NCBI GenBank assembly: GCA_963281255.1 | Contig: OY725488.1 | Location: 4,735,925-4,799,924, forward strand | Direction: 5' to 3' | DNA length: 64,000 nt | DNA from: Aphrocallistes beatrix | Taxonomy: Eukaryota > Porifera > Hexactinellida > Sceptrulophora > Aphrocallistidae | Part shown: in pieces, positions 1 to 11,123 of the stretch | Layout: every line of letters begins with the position of its first letter | How positions within the stretch are numbered: the first letter of the stretch is position 1 | The notes under the pieces: generated by a model | What the model saw: the letters and a program-made list of their open reading frames with translations, nothing else | What the model was told of the DNA's origin: nothing | Databases searched by the model: none | Position numbers and translations under genes: made by a program

Positions 1-1032
1 TTTAAAAATCCTGACATATGTAGTAGCTTGCCCATTATTTTACATTAAATATTATTGTTCAGGTTAATTAAATAAATTCTGAATCCAGATGAAGTAAAGT
101 ATTACTAACTATATAATACAAAGCATATTTCAACAACTGTATGTATAATAGTGCAAAGCAATAAAGATATACAGGGTGGCTTTTAAGTTCTTTCCCAAGC
201 TTGATTTGGTATAAAATTTATTATACTCAAACAATCTTAGTTATTATGGTCTTTATAGATTGTAATTCAAATATTCTCAATGATTTTAAAAGATTATTCG
301 ACGCTAAGACCTAGAACTGTGTTTTATATGGTGAGTTTTGTGGAGATAATATGTGTCCTGGCGCGCAGCGAAATTCGAGAATCAGGGTCCACTGCTTCTG
401 TAAAAAATGTCTCTATAATCGATGTTCCATGACGATTTAGCACCAGACACCTTTCATTCACCATGAAAATAATTCACAAATCCATTGAATTCATTATCAA
501 AAACGAGATAAAGTTATTATTTCACGGGTCAGGTATATTTTGCAAAATCACCCAAAATGGCACTTTTTTTCACATCACCAAAAATCTGATCCAAATGGTT
601 CTCAATATATACTGATCTAAACATCCTATTTTTCTACAAATTTAGAGTGTTCGAGGAAAATGTGAGAGCTAATTTGTCCTAGAATTCGTAGACTCTAGAA
701 CAGGCTTGTCCAACCTACGGCCCGCGGGCCACAATCCGGCCCACCGACATGTTAGGGAACTGTTCCCAGTTTTCTAGTGATACTTAATTGAGTGAAACCC
801 AAGAAACTTAATTCTGCAAAACCAAATCGATTGAAACCATTTTAAGAAGGGTGTGATATACATAACTTACTGTATAATCTCATTGGATCATATATGTATA
901 ATCTCATTGGATCATATGATCAAACACATAAGGGATTCTCTCAACTAGAATAGCTCATATAAATTCCCTAAATTCCAAATACTTACAAGTAATATACAAT
1001 CTGAAACTATATCCAATTATTTATTTGCAAAT

Positions 1033-2781
1033 ATGTCCACTCCCGTAAGTATTGGAAAGAAAAGGAAAATTGATCATGAATGTCGAGTTTTCAAATCCTC
1101 TTGGACGTTTGACTTTTTCGTTGTAGAGCACAATGAGTCCTTATTGTGCTTGATATGTCAGGAGAAGATATCCGTATTCAAAGAATATAATATCAAACGA
1201 CACTATTCTACTAAACATGCCGTTAAATTTGACAACCTTACAGGGCAGGTTAGAATCGATCGGGTGAATCTGTTGAAAGCTAGCGTTACCAGTCAACAAT
1301 CTTACTTCAAAACTGCTAAATTAAGTTCTGAAACAGCAACTAAGATCAGCTTTCTAATATCAGAAGCGATTGCTAAGAGAGGAAAACCATTATCTGAAGG
1401 GGAATTTGTAAAAGATTGCTTGGACATATTTGTATCTGTGGCATGCCCAGATAAGAAGTCTACAGTAGAGAGCACCAGTCTTTCACACCAAACTGTTGCT
1501 AGAAGAGTAGATGATCTATCATCCAACATCGAATCTTCACTAATTAAACGGCTCTATGCTTGCAAATTTTACAGCTTAGCCCTTGATGAAAGCACCGATG
1601 TAAGCGATACAGCTCAACTGGCAATTTTTGTACGAGGTGTTACAGAGAACTTTGAAGTAATCGAGGAACTGCTCGACTTATGTCCAATGAAAGACACAAC
1701 CACCGGACTAGATATTTTCAATGAAGTAAAACGTGTTTTTACGAAATTCAACCTTGCAGATGATAAGCTAAGTGGTCTAACAACTGATGGAGCCCCTGCT
1801 ATGACTGGAAAGCACAAAAGTTTTGTCAGCCTAATGCTCAAATCAATGCCCTTTCCTATCATGACATACCATTGCATTATTCATCAAGAACAACTTTGTG
1901 CAAAGACCTTAGAAATGAAACATGTGATGGAGAATGTTGTTAATTCAGTCAATTTTATAAGGTCGAAGGGACTCAATCACAGACAATTCCAAGCATTTCT
2001 TGCAGAGGTAGGGTCAGACAATAACGATGTTATTTACTTTAGTCATGTTCGCTGGCTCAGTAGAGCGTCTAGCCAGATATTGGTCACTACTATAAAAACA
2101 TTCATGACCATCAAAGGAAAGGATGCAAGCTTTCTGGATGATGATCAGTGGTTGAATGATCTCGCATTCCTAGTTGACATTATCAAGTATCTCATGGAAT
2201 TAAATCTGAAACTGCAAGGAAAAAAGCAATTAATTAACAACCTGTATGAGCATGTCAAAGCGTTCATTAACAAGCTACAATTATTTCATCAACAATTTCA
2301 TTTGAAAAATATTGTGCATTTCTCAACTTTATCTACAAGACAAAGTGAAACAGTGGATCATGTTAAGTATTCCGCACTGATCAACAACTTAATCAATGAA
2401 TTTGAACTAAGATTTTCGGACTTTAGTGACAGATTTACTGAAATGAAGTTGTTTGCAGATCCGTTTGGAATTGATGCCACGAATGCTCCCGATATGTTCC
2501 AACTAGAACTAATTGAAATGCAGAATATTTCTGAGATGAAGAGAGCTTTTGCAGAGACTGACCTTGTGACATTCTACGGTCAATATGTTCAATCAGTTAG
2601 TATATTTCCTAATTTATCACAACACGCCCTAAAGTTCATTTCCTTATTTAGCAGCACTTATTCCTGTGAACAGCTGTTCTCAATGATGAAAAATGTCAAA
2701 AGCAAGTCTAGATCACTCTTAACAGATAATCATCTAATGAGTCTTGCGGATTGCGACATCAAGTACACGAGCAGACATTGA
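1033..2781 (+). CDS. hAT-family transposase (GTF2IRD2/SPIN-DOC-like)
   Basis: Uninterrupted 582-residue ORF inside a hAT element with intact ends. The N-terminus has a degenerate BED/CxxC-like zinc finger around residues 38-62 (CLICQEK, then H and H). The centre has the RNase-H-like hAT core: LDESTDVSD near 183 carries the first acidic residue, TTDGAPAMTG near 250 the second, and YHCIIHQEQLC near 279 is typical of the GTF2I-repeat/SPIN-like group. The C-terminal dimerisation region ends FSSTYSCEQLFSMMKNVKSKSRS. The role is cut-and-paste transposition in the nucleus. The ATG at 1033 is the first in frame and gives a normal length. No frameshift or stop was seen, so this may be the one functional transposase in the window, or a recently domesticated gene. 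Recognition rests on motif memory, not a search. Confidence 0.88.
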   Translation: MSTPVSIGKKRKIDHECRVFKSSWTFDFFVVEHNESLLCLICQEKISVFKEYNIKRHYSTKHAVKFDNLTGQVRIDRVNLLKASVTSQQSYFKTAKLSSETATKISFLISEAIAKRGKPLSEGEFVKDCLDIFVSVACPDKKSTVESTSLSHQTVARRVDDLSSNIESSLIKRLYACKFYSLALDESTDVSDTAQLAIFVRGVTENFEVIEELLDLCPMKDTTTGLDIFNEVKRVFTKFNLADDKLSGLTTDGAPAMTGKHKSFVSLMLKSMPFPIMTYHCIIHQEQLCAKTLEMKHVMENVVNSVNFIRSKGLNHRQFQAFLAEVGSDNNDVIYFSHVRWLSRASSQILVTTIKTFMTIKGKDASFLDDDQWLNDLAFLVDIIKYLMELNLKLQGKKQLINNLYEHVKAFINKLQLFHQQFHLKNIVHFSTLSTRQSETVDHVKYSALINNLINEFELRFSDFSDRFTEMKLFADPFGIDATNAPDMFQLELIEMQNISEMKRAFAETDLVTFYGQYVQSVSIFPNLSQHALKFISLFSSTYSCEQLFSMMKNVKSKSRSLLTDNHLMSLADCDIKYTSRH

Positions 2782-2918
2782 CACTTTGTGCAAACAGAAA
2801 CAATGTCAGATATCGCATTAGACTTTTCTATAATTAAGCAAAGTATGTAGTGTGTAATATACATGATCTTCCGTATTAAATCTTCCTCGTTAAACACCAT
2901 ATGAGTAAAATACAGTCA

Positions 2919-3059
2919 CATTGGCGTAGGAACAGGTCCGCAGCTGCCGGACCAATAATTTTCTAAAAGCTACACTCAGGCTAGAAGCAGCAGGATGAAT
3001 ATTTTTCTCTGAGTAGAATACCGTTACGGACCAATATTAATTAGGTTCCTACGCCCCTG
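2919..3059. mobile_element. Small hAT-like MITE in the 3' part of the hAT
   Basis: TTGGCGTAGGAAC at 2921 is inverted as GTTCCTACGCCCCTG ending at 3059. The tip resembles hAT CAGGGGCGTAGG ends. The flanking duplication is imperfect (agtca-containing on both sides). It lies after the transposase stop codon. Confidence 0.45.
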
Positions 3060-3525
3060 AGTCATCAAGCACAATACAAGTCTAAGGTTGTGCGGCCCTC
3101 AAGTAGCTAAATAATCCCTTATTGGGTCCGCGAACAAAAAAGGTTGGACAAGCCTGCTCTAGAATGTTAATTTGAAAAGCAGTGGACCCTGATTCTCGAA
3201 TTTCGCTGCGCGCCAGGACACATACTTACTTCACAAAACACAGTTCTAGATCTTAGACTAAAAAAAAATTTTTAAATCATTGAGAATATTTGAATTACAG
3301 TCTCTAAAGACCATAATAACTAAGATTGTTTGAGTATAAGAAATTTTATACCTAATCAAGCTTGGGAAAGAACTTAAAAGTCACCCTGTCCATTTCATAT
3401 TCTTCTATAATAGTTTAGAGTAGTATACAACATTTTGTTGAAATTAGGTTTGTATTATAACTAAACAATGCTTTGCTTCATCTGGATATATATTTAGTCA
3501 ATTACCATAATATTTAATAATGTAA

Positions 3526-4041
3526 ATCAAGTGCGCTTCACTCTCATTAGCTACGCGATACCGAACCCTTTAAAATTAAGCATTGTATAGTACACAAATG
3601 GTAAATATGCTCGCTTAGCTCTCTTGCGTTAGGGGCTAACGAACATTTCGTATCACTACTCGCTAGATACCCTCGTTTGCCGCCGCCTTTATCATGCATT
3701 CGTTGTCCAGACTTCCCGAAAATGCGCCCTGGTACCAAGCAGGTATAGTCTGGCTCAGTTGTTGTTCAAATAAGTCCAACTGTGCTAGACTCACTTGCTA
3801 TCACAGTGCATTTGTAGGATGCCTTGATGGCAACTGCATGATAATTGTGGAGGCAAACGCGAATTACTAATTTGTAGTTTGTATCTCCTAAGAAATGAAC
3901 GTTATAGTGATCATCACTGCCACACAGAACAATACTTATAATTATATAACAACATAATAAATTATAACAACCAGTCATGTATATGTTGTCCTCTCCATCA
4001 GACATTTAAATAGTAGTCCTTGTATCAGTCAGTGTTATAAC
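3526..4041. other. No feature recognised
   Basis: AT-rich sequence with short minus-strand ORFs (3547-3738, 3766-4005) that have no recognisable motif. I saw no repeat shared with the rest of the window. Confidence 0.5.
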
Positions 4042-4213
4042 TTGACCACCAGCCCATTAATGTATCATATTAATATGTAACCAGAAGGTAAGTACATCAA
4101 CATCCCAGCTATCCCGGTCTATGAACTGACCACAAGGCAATCAATGTCCCACGTTTCACCTCTAACCAGGAGGAAGGTAGGTAAATTAACAGCCCAGCAA
4201 TCCCGGTCTAGTA
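4042..4213. repeat. Imperfect tandem duplication, ~85-bp unit
   Basis: Unit one (about 4042-4123) and unit two (about 4126-4213) share TTGACCAC/CTGACCAC starts, CCAGAAGGTAAG versus CCAGGAGGAAGG, and CAG[CA][TA]ATCCCGGTCTA ends. No coding potential was seen. Confidence 0.65.
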
Positions 4214-4928
4214 ATATTACACCCTAGCAGTGCTCGACAAAATCCAAAATCAAATCCCTAACCTGATACCAGAGGCCATTCTCGTGTGATAGTCTACCTG
4301 AACTTGCCTACTTCCCAGCAGATTTATATCATCCTGAGTTAAGCTACAATTTTCCAAATTATTCAAAGCTAGAGTAAATTTTTGACCATATTTTTCCTCA
4401 TTATTTCAGTTTATTTTCCCAGTTTGTCAGGGTATAGTCAACATCTTCGACGACTACAATACTTCCATTATTTATTATCAATGGCATCCATCAAAGTTTA
4501 TATCATCAAGATCTATTCTTCAAGACTTTCGATTGCCAATATTCCGTTGATTTCTACTCAAGCTGTCGACTCTTATTTGAAGTTAATGTGATGTTAATTT
4601 TATACAATGCCCTGAAATCGCTTATATTCCGTCTAGTCATATTCCACCCTCTATGAAACATCAACATTAATTGTTCACTATAAAGGTTACTTCGTCTTGG
4701 ATGATAATATACCTCCGAAAACGGATAACTTTAACTTGACGACGGGGTCTAATCTAAAGGCAATACCTCTTTGATCACCCATAAAAAAGTACCGTAACAC
4801 TTAAATGCTTCTCTTTGAATAAAGACTGGTCCTAAAACATTTCGTTTTAGGCTGAAATTCATACCATACTGCAAATTCTGCTAAGCATGTATTTTCTAAT
4901 TGATCAGGTCGTTGTATATAATATTATA
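4214..4928. other. No feature recognised
   Basis: AT-rich DNA. A minus-strand stretch at about 4690-4890 reads open in pieces but matches no family I know. It may be a remnant coding fragment. Confidence 0.4.
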
Positions 4929-5060
4929 TATTAAAACGCAATGGTTTTGTTTGTTTGTTTGTGCAGAGTTGATTGAAAGAACTGAGAGGTGCTAGAATGT
5001 GAAATTTGGCACACAGGTAAATAATAATGAGTCTACGATGAAGTTCGAAGATCTAAGTGA
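4929..5060 (+). mobile_element. Helitron-like variant subfamily, body fragment
   Basis: The segment GTTGATTGAAAGAACTGAG through GTGAAATTTGGCACACAGG is the inverse of 25391-25494. There it belongs to a copy with the GCGCGC-type 3' end. It parallels the TGATTGAAGAAACTGCC block of the main family. Both ends are lost. Confidence 0.5.
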
Positions 5061-5185
5061 AATCTTAAAATTATCAACCTTATTTATTCTGGTGTCCCAA
5101 AAAAATTCGCATACCCTTCAAATATTTACTTTGATCACTAAATATCAACCAAAATCAAGCAATTTGGAGATGATTTGGTAGTCCC

Positions 5186-5306
5186 GCAAGGTTGGCACCC
5201 CTCGTGCAGATTTGTAATGGGACTTGTCCGGTTTAGGCCTTAAAATTGCAAATGGCATACTGATGCACAAGAAACTAGCAAATTTATATGTGATATATTA
5301 GAGGTT
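5186..5306. mobile_element. Fragment of the MITE family seen at 42720-43648
   Basis: CGTGCAGATTTGTAATGGGA, then a TTGCAAA block and AAGAAACTAGCAA, match the TIR arm at 42735-42830 and its inverse at 43550-43640. Only one arm is present. Confidence 0.5.
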
Positions 5307-5324
5307 GGTTGTAGTATATCACGA

Positions 5325-5710
5325 CAAGCGCGTTTCTATTGCTTGCACTGGCGGACACTTTGTTCCACCATAGGCGCCGTTTGGGTGCGTAGGCTCACAT
5401 TAATTAATTATAAGGTAGATAACATTCAATAACTTCTGTTTTACTGTTATAATGGGTATCACTCAAAAATCATAAAATTTGTCAATTTACACATTCCATT
5501 AAAATTTCTGCCTTCTATTACATAAAATGGCTGAGTTATAGTTGGAAAACTAAAACAATAAAAAGGTGACAATTACGTCATAATTCTATCATCGATGAGT
5601 CGCCATTTTCGTCTATGGTCAGAAGTGGAGCCATAGCCAAAAGACTCGGACATACTAGGAATCAGGTTTCTGTGCCTGTCAGTTCCTTCAATTAATTCAT
5701 GACAGAGTTA
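5325..5710 (-). mobile_element. Helitron-like copy, 5' end missing
   Basis: The inverted 3' end starts with CAAGCGCG, followed by the GGCGGACACTTTGT hairpin remnant. The body has a degenerate TTACGTCATAATT motif and runs to the TTCAATTAATTC block. It is cut at 5710 by the Tc1 element, beyond which its 5' tip does not resume in the expected orientation. Confidence 0.75.
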
Positions 5711-5712
5711 TA

Positions 5713-7052
5713 CAGGGTGTTAAGAAATTGATGTCCCATTTTGTACCATGCATATTACAATAATGCAAACTAGAAAGGTGTGCTATTTACTTTCCTATGT
5801 AATCTCCATTTAATTTAAAACATTTTTTAATGCGAGAAGGCATCCCTGCTATGAGTTCTCTAGTGTCACTGGTGAGAATTCCTTCCAGGGTTCAATTAGT
5901 TGATTTTCTAACATTTTTAGGTTTGTTGCGCGCTCCATTGAATCCAGCTTGTTTTGCAGACGTTTCCAATAGGATTTAAGTCTGGCGATTTCGCAGGCCA
6001 TATATCCTTAGTCCAAAATCCCGGCATATTGTTTTTTAGCCATTCCTGGCTTTTCTTAGAGGTATGTGCTGGGGCTCCATCTTGTTGAAATATCGCATGG
6101 GACCTTTCTGGCAACATTTTTTTCTCCAGAATAGTCCCTGAATCTCTCGTTCGAAGCATAGTGGATGTTAGAGATTGCTTCAATATTGTTTCTACATAGT
6201 ATTCTGATGTCACAGTTTGCCCTTTGGGGATTATGTGGAGGTGTGAGAGTGCTTGATATAACATCACACCCCACACCATGACCTTTCCAGGAAATTTGAC
6301 CTTTTCAGTCGGGGGGACATTAACACTATATTTTGCCCAAACTCGGTCGTTTTGCTTATTTGGAGTGTGAAATAACTCGAAGGAGGACTCATCCGAGAAT
6401 AAAACCCTCTGCCAGTTTTCATTTGTCCAATTCTTTCTCTCATTACAGAATTTTAGGCGAGCTGCCCTCTGTTTTTCCGTCAATTTGGGTTGAACCTGAG
6501 GTTTGTATGGTCGAACTTTCAGATTTTTGCGTAAATACGTGTGTACCGTCACGTGGGAGATAGAAAACCCTTTAGATTTAAGATTCCTGGAGATAAGTCT
6601 TGTGGATTTCAATTTTTTACCGATTGTCTTGGCAATGACCACTTTGGGCACCATAGTGACGGACGTTTTCCTTCCACGGCCCCCCCTGTTCTGTAGAGAC
6701 TCACCAGCCTTGGACCTCAGCAACCAACGCCGAATGGTACGGACAGATAGCCCTATATCTTTGGCAACTTTTTTAATAAAAATTCCAGCTTCTATCATGC
6801 AAACTGCACGTGTTAGAGTTATTAGCTAGAGTTAGAGCTAGAGTTACTTCTTTGACCACGATTATTTCTAGTCTATGAGAACTAAGGATATTTGAAAAAA
6901 AGAATTTTTTTGTATCAACACTTTTTAGAATGAATATAAATTCTATTATGTACATTATGTAGAAAGAGAATTTGAAGCTAAAACACGATTAATTTGGTTA
7001 ATTTATAATCTTATTTGATTTCAAAAAAGGGACATCAATTTCTTAACACCCT
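5713..7052 (-). mobile_element. Tc1-like element with TA target site
   Basis: Left tip CAGGGTGTTAAGAAATTG after TA. The right tip is its inverse, CAATTTCTTAACACCC, followed by TA. The 1.34-kb length and single minus-strand transposase fit Tc1. It inserted at the junction of two Helitron-like copies. Confidence 0.92.
5917..6798 (-). pseudogene. Tc1 transposase, third catalytic acid lost
   Basis: The 293-residue ORF starts at the first in-frame ATG; an in-frame stop lies a little upstream in the 5' region. An N-terminal helix-turn-helix pair is visible (KKVAKDIGLSVRTIRRWL at 9-26, then a second HTH near 62-92). The catalytic domain shows FSDESSFE near 137 (first D) and [10 protein letters not shown] near 243 (second D). 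The third site reads SPDLNPIGNV instead of the family [10 protein letters not shown] deletion of about 10 bases just after the ATT codon at about 5957 removes the glutamate and shifts frame. Downstream codons in the next frame read as a normal Tc1 tail. The enzyme would be dead. Members of this family cut at TA and paste via a DD34E active site. Confidence 0.9.
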
Positions 7053-7056
7053 TATA

Positions 7057-7862
7057 TCCTTACTATTAAAACTCGATTAATGTGTATATACAAGTATTTA
7101 TATATTTGTATATATATATACAGTCAAACCTAGTATAAGGGTCACCTGTCTATAGGGGTCACTAATGACCCTAAAACTGTGTATAACGGCCACTACCTGT
7201 CTATAATGGCCATCACCTTTTTCACCCTTTTTTTATGTGTTTATTACAGGACCTGTTACGAACGATAAACAAGTTTAATGTAATTCCTTCAAATAATGGA
7301 TTTCTAAAAACTTGATATTTATCACAATATAATCACCAATTTTGTCCAGTCCCTTGGGTGGCCATTATATACAGATTCTACTGTATATATATCACTGCCA
7401 GGCACAGAAGGCTGATTTTTGGCATGTGGAAGTCTTTGGCTATGGCTCCACTAAGTTCTGACCTATGACCAAAATGTCGAATCATCATGGAATTATGACG
7501 TCATTGTGCCACTTATTTACAATTGGAAATTTCAGTTTTTCGACTATAACTCAGTCATTTTAGGTGATAGAAGGATGAAATTTTAATAGAATGTGTATAT
7601 TAATATATCTCAAATATGATGCAACTCTCATCAAAAAATGATGACTCATCACTCTGTTATGACGTCATCATTACGCACCAAAAATTGATAAATTGACAAA
7701 TTTGGTGATTTTTCATGTGATATCGATTTTAAAGTAACACAGTCGTTTTAAAGATGTTATCTACCTATAATTAATTATTGTGAGCCTAGGCGCCCAAAGG
7801 GCACCTCTGGCGGACACTTTGTGTTTGCCAGCCTCGCAGCGGAAGCAAGCGAAGCGCGATTG
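7057..7862 (+). mobile_element. Helitron-like copy with pogo MITE in its TA tract
   Basis: The 5' tip TCCTTACTATTAAAACTCG is followed by a TA-rich tract, a pogo MITE (7121-7383) and then the body from about 7390. The TTATGACGTCATTG and TTATGACGTCATCA motifs are present. The 3' end GAAGCGCGATTG is followed by T. Length without the MITE is about 540 bp. Confidence 0.85.
7121..7383. mobile_element. pogo/Tigger-type MITE
   Basis: Ends CAGTCAAACCTAGTATA and an inverse-like AGATTCTACTG, flanked by TA on both sides. The internal text repeats GGGTCAC / GGCCATTATA in the style of Tigger ends. 263 bp, no ORF. Confidence 0.75.
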
Positions 7863-7911
7863 TATATATATATATAAATAAATATTAATCGAGTATTAAT
7901 AGTAAAGATAT
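7863..7911 (-). mobile_element. Solo inverted 5' end of the Helitron-like family
   Basis: A TA tract followed by ATTAATCGAGTATTAATAG, the inverse of the family 5' tip. It abuts the 3' end of the preceding copy with no body. Confidence 0.65.
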
Positions 7912-8828
7912 AAAGGTCATTAAAATATATTATTTGCTGATATCAGCAAATAACACGTTTCAATGACCTAAATCTACTGGTACCGGCATTCGTGAAAACA
8001 GTTGATACCAGCCTTCATAGTTGAAATTAGTAATTGTCCTAAATAATTATTAATGTAACTATTTTATACTATTGGAATGTTGTGCATCTAAAAAGATTCA
8101 AATTTTTGAATTTCCTGGTAAAACCTAATAGATAATGTTGATAATGTAGTTTGATAAATGCTGAATCAAGCCGAATTTAGTGAGTCAGCCTGAAACGAGG
8201 TGTTCGCTAGCCCCTTCCTGAAAAAACCTTTATTGTTAAAGGGGCATGCGTAATTTCTGGGACAGGATGGGACAGCATCATTCCGGTTGGCAGTACTTAA
8301 ATTGCGGGACGGGACGAAAACACCTAATTATACAGTCGAGTCGATTCAGTCCTGTGGACACTTAGTGTCCGCACTCTCGCCACGTAGTGCAAGCAGGCGA
8401 ACCCTGCTTGTGCCAGAATCTATACGGCATTGATTTTAAAAGGCAATACATCATTATTATCATGATTTGCCTCTTAACCAATAGAGTATACATTCTGCCT
8501 TGTGGAAGAAAATTTTGGAATATTCTCCTATATCAGAATTTTATGTATCGATTTGGCGTATGAATATTTAATAGGCCCGTGTTTCCGATGAGCTGTAAAA
8601 TACCCTGGAATAAACAAACAAGTAAGAAATTCAAATTAAAAAATCACTTCGCACGAAATAAAATCGCGTCCAACAGCGAAATATTTCCAGACATAGTATT
8701 CTATAGTCGACCCTATGTTCATAAATAGGGGAGTAAATTCAAATTAAATTTAGCTGTTCAGTAAATGATTCCTGAACATGTTGTACAAATAAAGTAGTTA
8801 ATCAAATGTATTTTACAAAACATTCCAA
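7912..8828. other. Mostly unrecognised; one degraded Helitron-like 3' end
   Basis: At about 8350-8414 a GTGGACACTTAGTGTCC hairpin followed by AGGCGAACCCTGCTTG and T resembles a decayed family 3' end. Around 8255-8320, GGGACAGGATGGGAC and CCGGTTGGCAG resemble the MITE at 39076-39275. Nothing else was recognised. Confidence 0.45.
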
Positions 8829-10415
8829 TTACAAATGCGACATACTAACTTTAGTTTCTTTTGATCGCGGACAGTGAAAACATCGTCTTTTTGCTAAAAC
8901 TTTTTCAGTACCCTCAATTAGTAAGAAAATAGTACTACTAATATCAGTCAATAAACTATTTGAGTGTGTAGCTATAGGTTGTAAATCTGAAATATGGTGT
9001 GGAATAGAAATGGAAGGTAGAACAATAGGTGATGAAATGAGAGGAGAGGACTGTGATGGACCAGTTGGTGGGGCAGAATTAGTTGGTGAAAAAAAAATGG
9101 ACTCAGGCATTGAAACAGATTCATAGATTAAACTTGATCCGATAGATGGGATAAATGAGAGGCTGGTAGAAGTACAGTGGGAGTCAAAAGGTGAGAGTTC
9201 TTAGGGAGATTATCCGTGATACATTTTTTTAATGCATCTGAATAAGTTGGGGGATTTTCTTCGATTAACAGCTAATAGGTACAGAAGCTCCTTACCCAAA
9301 TATATAAAAATTCTCTTCGATTTTGAGATTTAACATAAATCTGATCAGGGAATTTTAAACAAAATAGTACCCAAGATGCCATGCAACTAAATCCCAATAC
9401 GTTAAGGAAAATAACTAAAGGCCAACGCCTACTTGCGCGATAAATTCTGTATTCTTTAAACATTTTCCCGATTTTATCCACTCCGGATTTGTTATGATTA
9501 TATTCCTAAATTATAGTTGGTTTTGATTTTTTGGAATTGGTAGGAATTATTTTACACGAGTGGATATTTGATCGCAACACCACGCTTATATTCTTTTTCG
9601 GAATATAAGAGAGAAGAGATGCTTGTGAATCTTCACAATACTACATGATACGTGATGAATAGGGTGGTAATCCCTTAATATCCTTTACCGTTTTAGGTAT
9701 TTCTCTACGTATTTTTCTAATTGTGCCTAAATAATAAATGCCCTTTTGGGATAAAGAATTCGAAATGGACAATGAAGTAAAAAATTGTCTCCACAAATAA
9801 TATGTCCTGCGTCTAAAACCGAAGTTAACCTAATCTTTTGGGGTATTGGATACAGCTTGCTTCCCGCAATATACAGCGAAATTTACAGGGTAGAAGTTTC
9901 TTGAATCGGATAAAACATATATTTTTATGCCATATCTATCAGGTTTGGAAGGAATATACTGACGAAAATGGCATCGACCCTGTATCTACATAATTGTTCG
10001 TCGATGGTCAGCCAACAGCCAGGGGAATAAGCAGCTATGATATTGGCTCTAATGCTATCTATAACATCTCGAATAGGGGCCAATGAATCGGTTTCCTTCT
10101 TTATCTGTCCAGTAGCAATTTCATCGAAACTTAAAAATCGTTATCTATTCTTAAAACGATTCCTTGCCATGGTGGCTCTAAAGAGTGGATTTGATTTATT
10201 ATTGTCATCTGAAAAGAGGTTATCAAGAGTTTCCTTATGTAACCAAAATAAACCGATTTCTATCAGAGGCCAAAGAAAGCATATAATTATATCAAGGTAA
10301 TTGGATGAAAATAAGGTTTCTCCGAAAAATTCGGATGTTTAGGATTCGTGATCGTAAGAATATTTAGAATTATATTATCTGAGAAAAACAATTTGAAAAT
10401 ATCTATACAGTAGAA
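8829..10415 (-). pseudogene. piggyBac transposase (PGBD-like), frameshifted
   Basis: Read right to left over three frames, the pieces line up with a piggyBac transposase. They are an SDN..LN..T start near 10400, a FFGL segment near 10280, then FRATMARNRF, a FAPIRD-like APIRDVID segment, LTIDEQL (first catalytic Asp), CGDNFFTSL (second Asp), YNHNKSGVDKIGKMF (third Asp) with RRWPLVIFLNVLG, and a C-terminal Cys-rich tail KRRCFHCPRSKE at about 8870-8900. The largest open pieces are 9272-9481 and 8829-9110. Several stops and shifts make it non-functional. TTAA-flanked ends were not located. The intact catalytic Asp codons suggest decay by indels rather than age alone. Confidence 0.82.
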
Positions 10416-10458
10416 ATAGATTAGAAAAGAAAACAAATAAAGGAAATATGTATATTTT

Positions 10459-10521
10459 AGTGCTTCCAATACTATTACTATATTGGAACATATCGCTCTA
10501 ATATAATAGTAAGGAAGCACG
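10459..10521. repeat. Micro-hairpin with GTGCTTCC tips (copy 1)
   Basis: Arms AGTGCTTCC...TATT and AATATAATAG...GGAAGCAC pair almost completely around a short loop. Two other hairpins in the window (17546-17611, 18110-18177) share the tip but not the inner stem. Confidence 0.6.
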
Positions 10522-10950
10522 AAACTAATCGACATTTGGTGTCCGCGGTGCGACTGTTTTTTGTCAATACAAGTATATGGCAGAGAAGTATCTACAGAGG
10601 TGTGAGGAGGGCTAGGGGAGCCATGGAATCCCATGATATATTTTATAGGATTGAGAGTTCAGATTTTGCACTCTGATTAGATTGATATGACATAATAATA
10701 AAAAGGTTTTTATGCCAATAATAAATAATTTCATTTATTTTCTGACCATTTGAAACAATATGTTGTTAACTGAGATTATCTGAAAATGACTATCTAGTTC
10801 AAGTTAGGCCAAGTCAAAAATCGATCGTCGAATATTTTTTCCAGAAATCTATTACGGTGATTTTTGAAACTATTAAACAAACTAAACTGAATCAGTTTGT
10901 CTAATTAAGTCAAATTACCCTACCGATAAGGTATAAATATTCGTGTGAAG

Positions 10951-11093
10951 TAGGGGTGGTTCCAGCTGCCAGGAATTCACCGACATGAGGGCTAAATTAG
11001 AGTTCTTTTTTTAAAATTTCTTCCAATTCTTCCTCTGACAGGTTAATTTCCCGACGGGGGGATGTGGCCCCTCCTCCCTTGGCGCCACTCCTG
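10951..11093. mobile_element. Short hAT-type MITE
   Basis: TAGGGGTGGTTCC at the left, and GGCGCCACTCCTG inverted at the right. Flanks gtgtgaag / atgtgaat are a decayed 8-bp duplication. 143 bp, no ORF. Confidence 0.6.
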
Positions 11094-11123
11094 ATGTGAA
11101 TTGACATATCCTTAATTGTATTA

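Larger units (their letters stand above)
701..3156 (+). mobile_element. hAT DNA transposon with perfect 8-bp target duplication
   Basis: Tips CAGGCTTGTCCAACC (701-715) and GGTTGGACAAGCCTG (3142-3156) are exact inverse repeats. They are flanked by the identical 8-mer ctctagaa at 693-700 and 3157-3164. An 8-bp duplication with CAGG-type tips is diagnostic of hAT. The element encodes one long transposase ORF and looks recent. Its insertion into the 172-3388 MITE sets the order of events. Confidence 0.95.
172..3388. mobile_element. TA-type MITE with ~215-bp terminal inverted repeats, split by a hAT
   Basis: The left end starts CAGGGTGGCTTTTAAG after TA, and the right end is its inverse, ending AAAAGTCACCCTG. 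The inverted arms extend inward to a shared block, GCGCGCAGCGAAATTCG, near 361 and 3203. The tip resembles Tc1/mariner ends. Removing the hAT at 701-3156 leaves about 760 bp with no ORF, so this looks like a non-autonomous element. The right TA appears mutated to TC. Confidence 0.7.
40..3525. repeat. Outer layer of a long palindromic element
   Basis: Bases about 40-171 reappear, inverted and diverged, at about 3389-3525. Matching landmarks include ATCCAGATGAAG on the left and CTTCATCTGGAT on the right. The arms lead in register into the TIRs of the element at 172-3388, so they may be one long foldback element or a palindrome with a MITE in it. No coding sequence of its own was seen. Confidence 0.55.
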
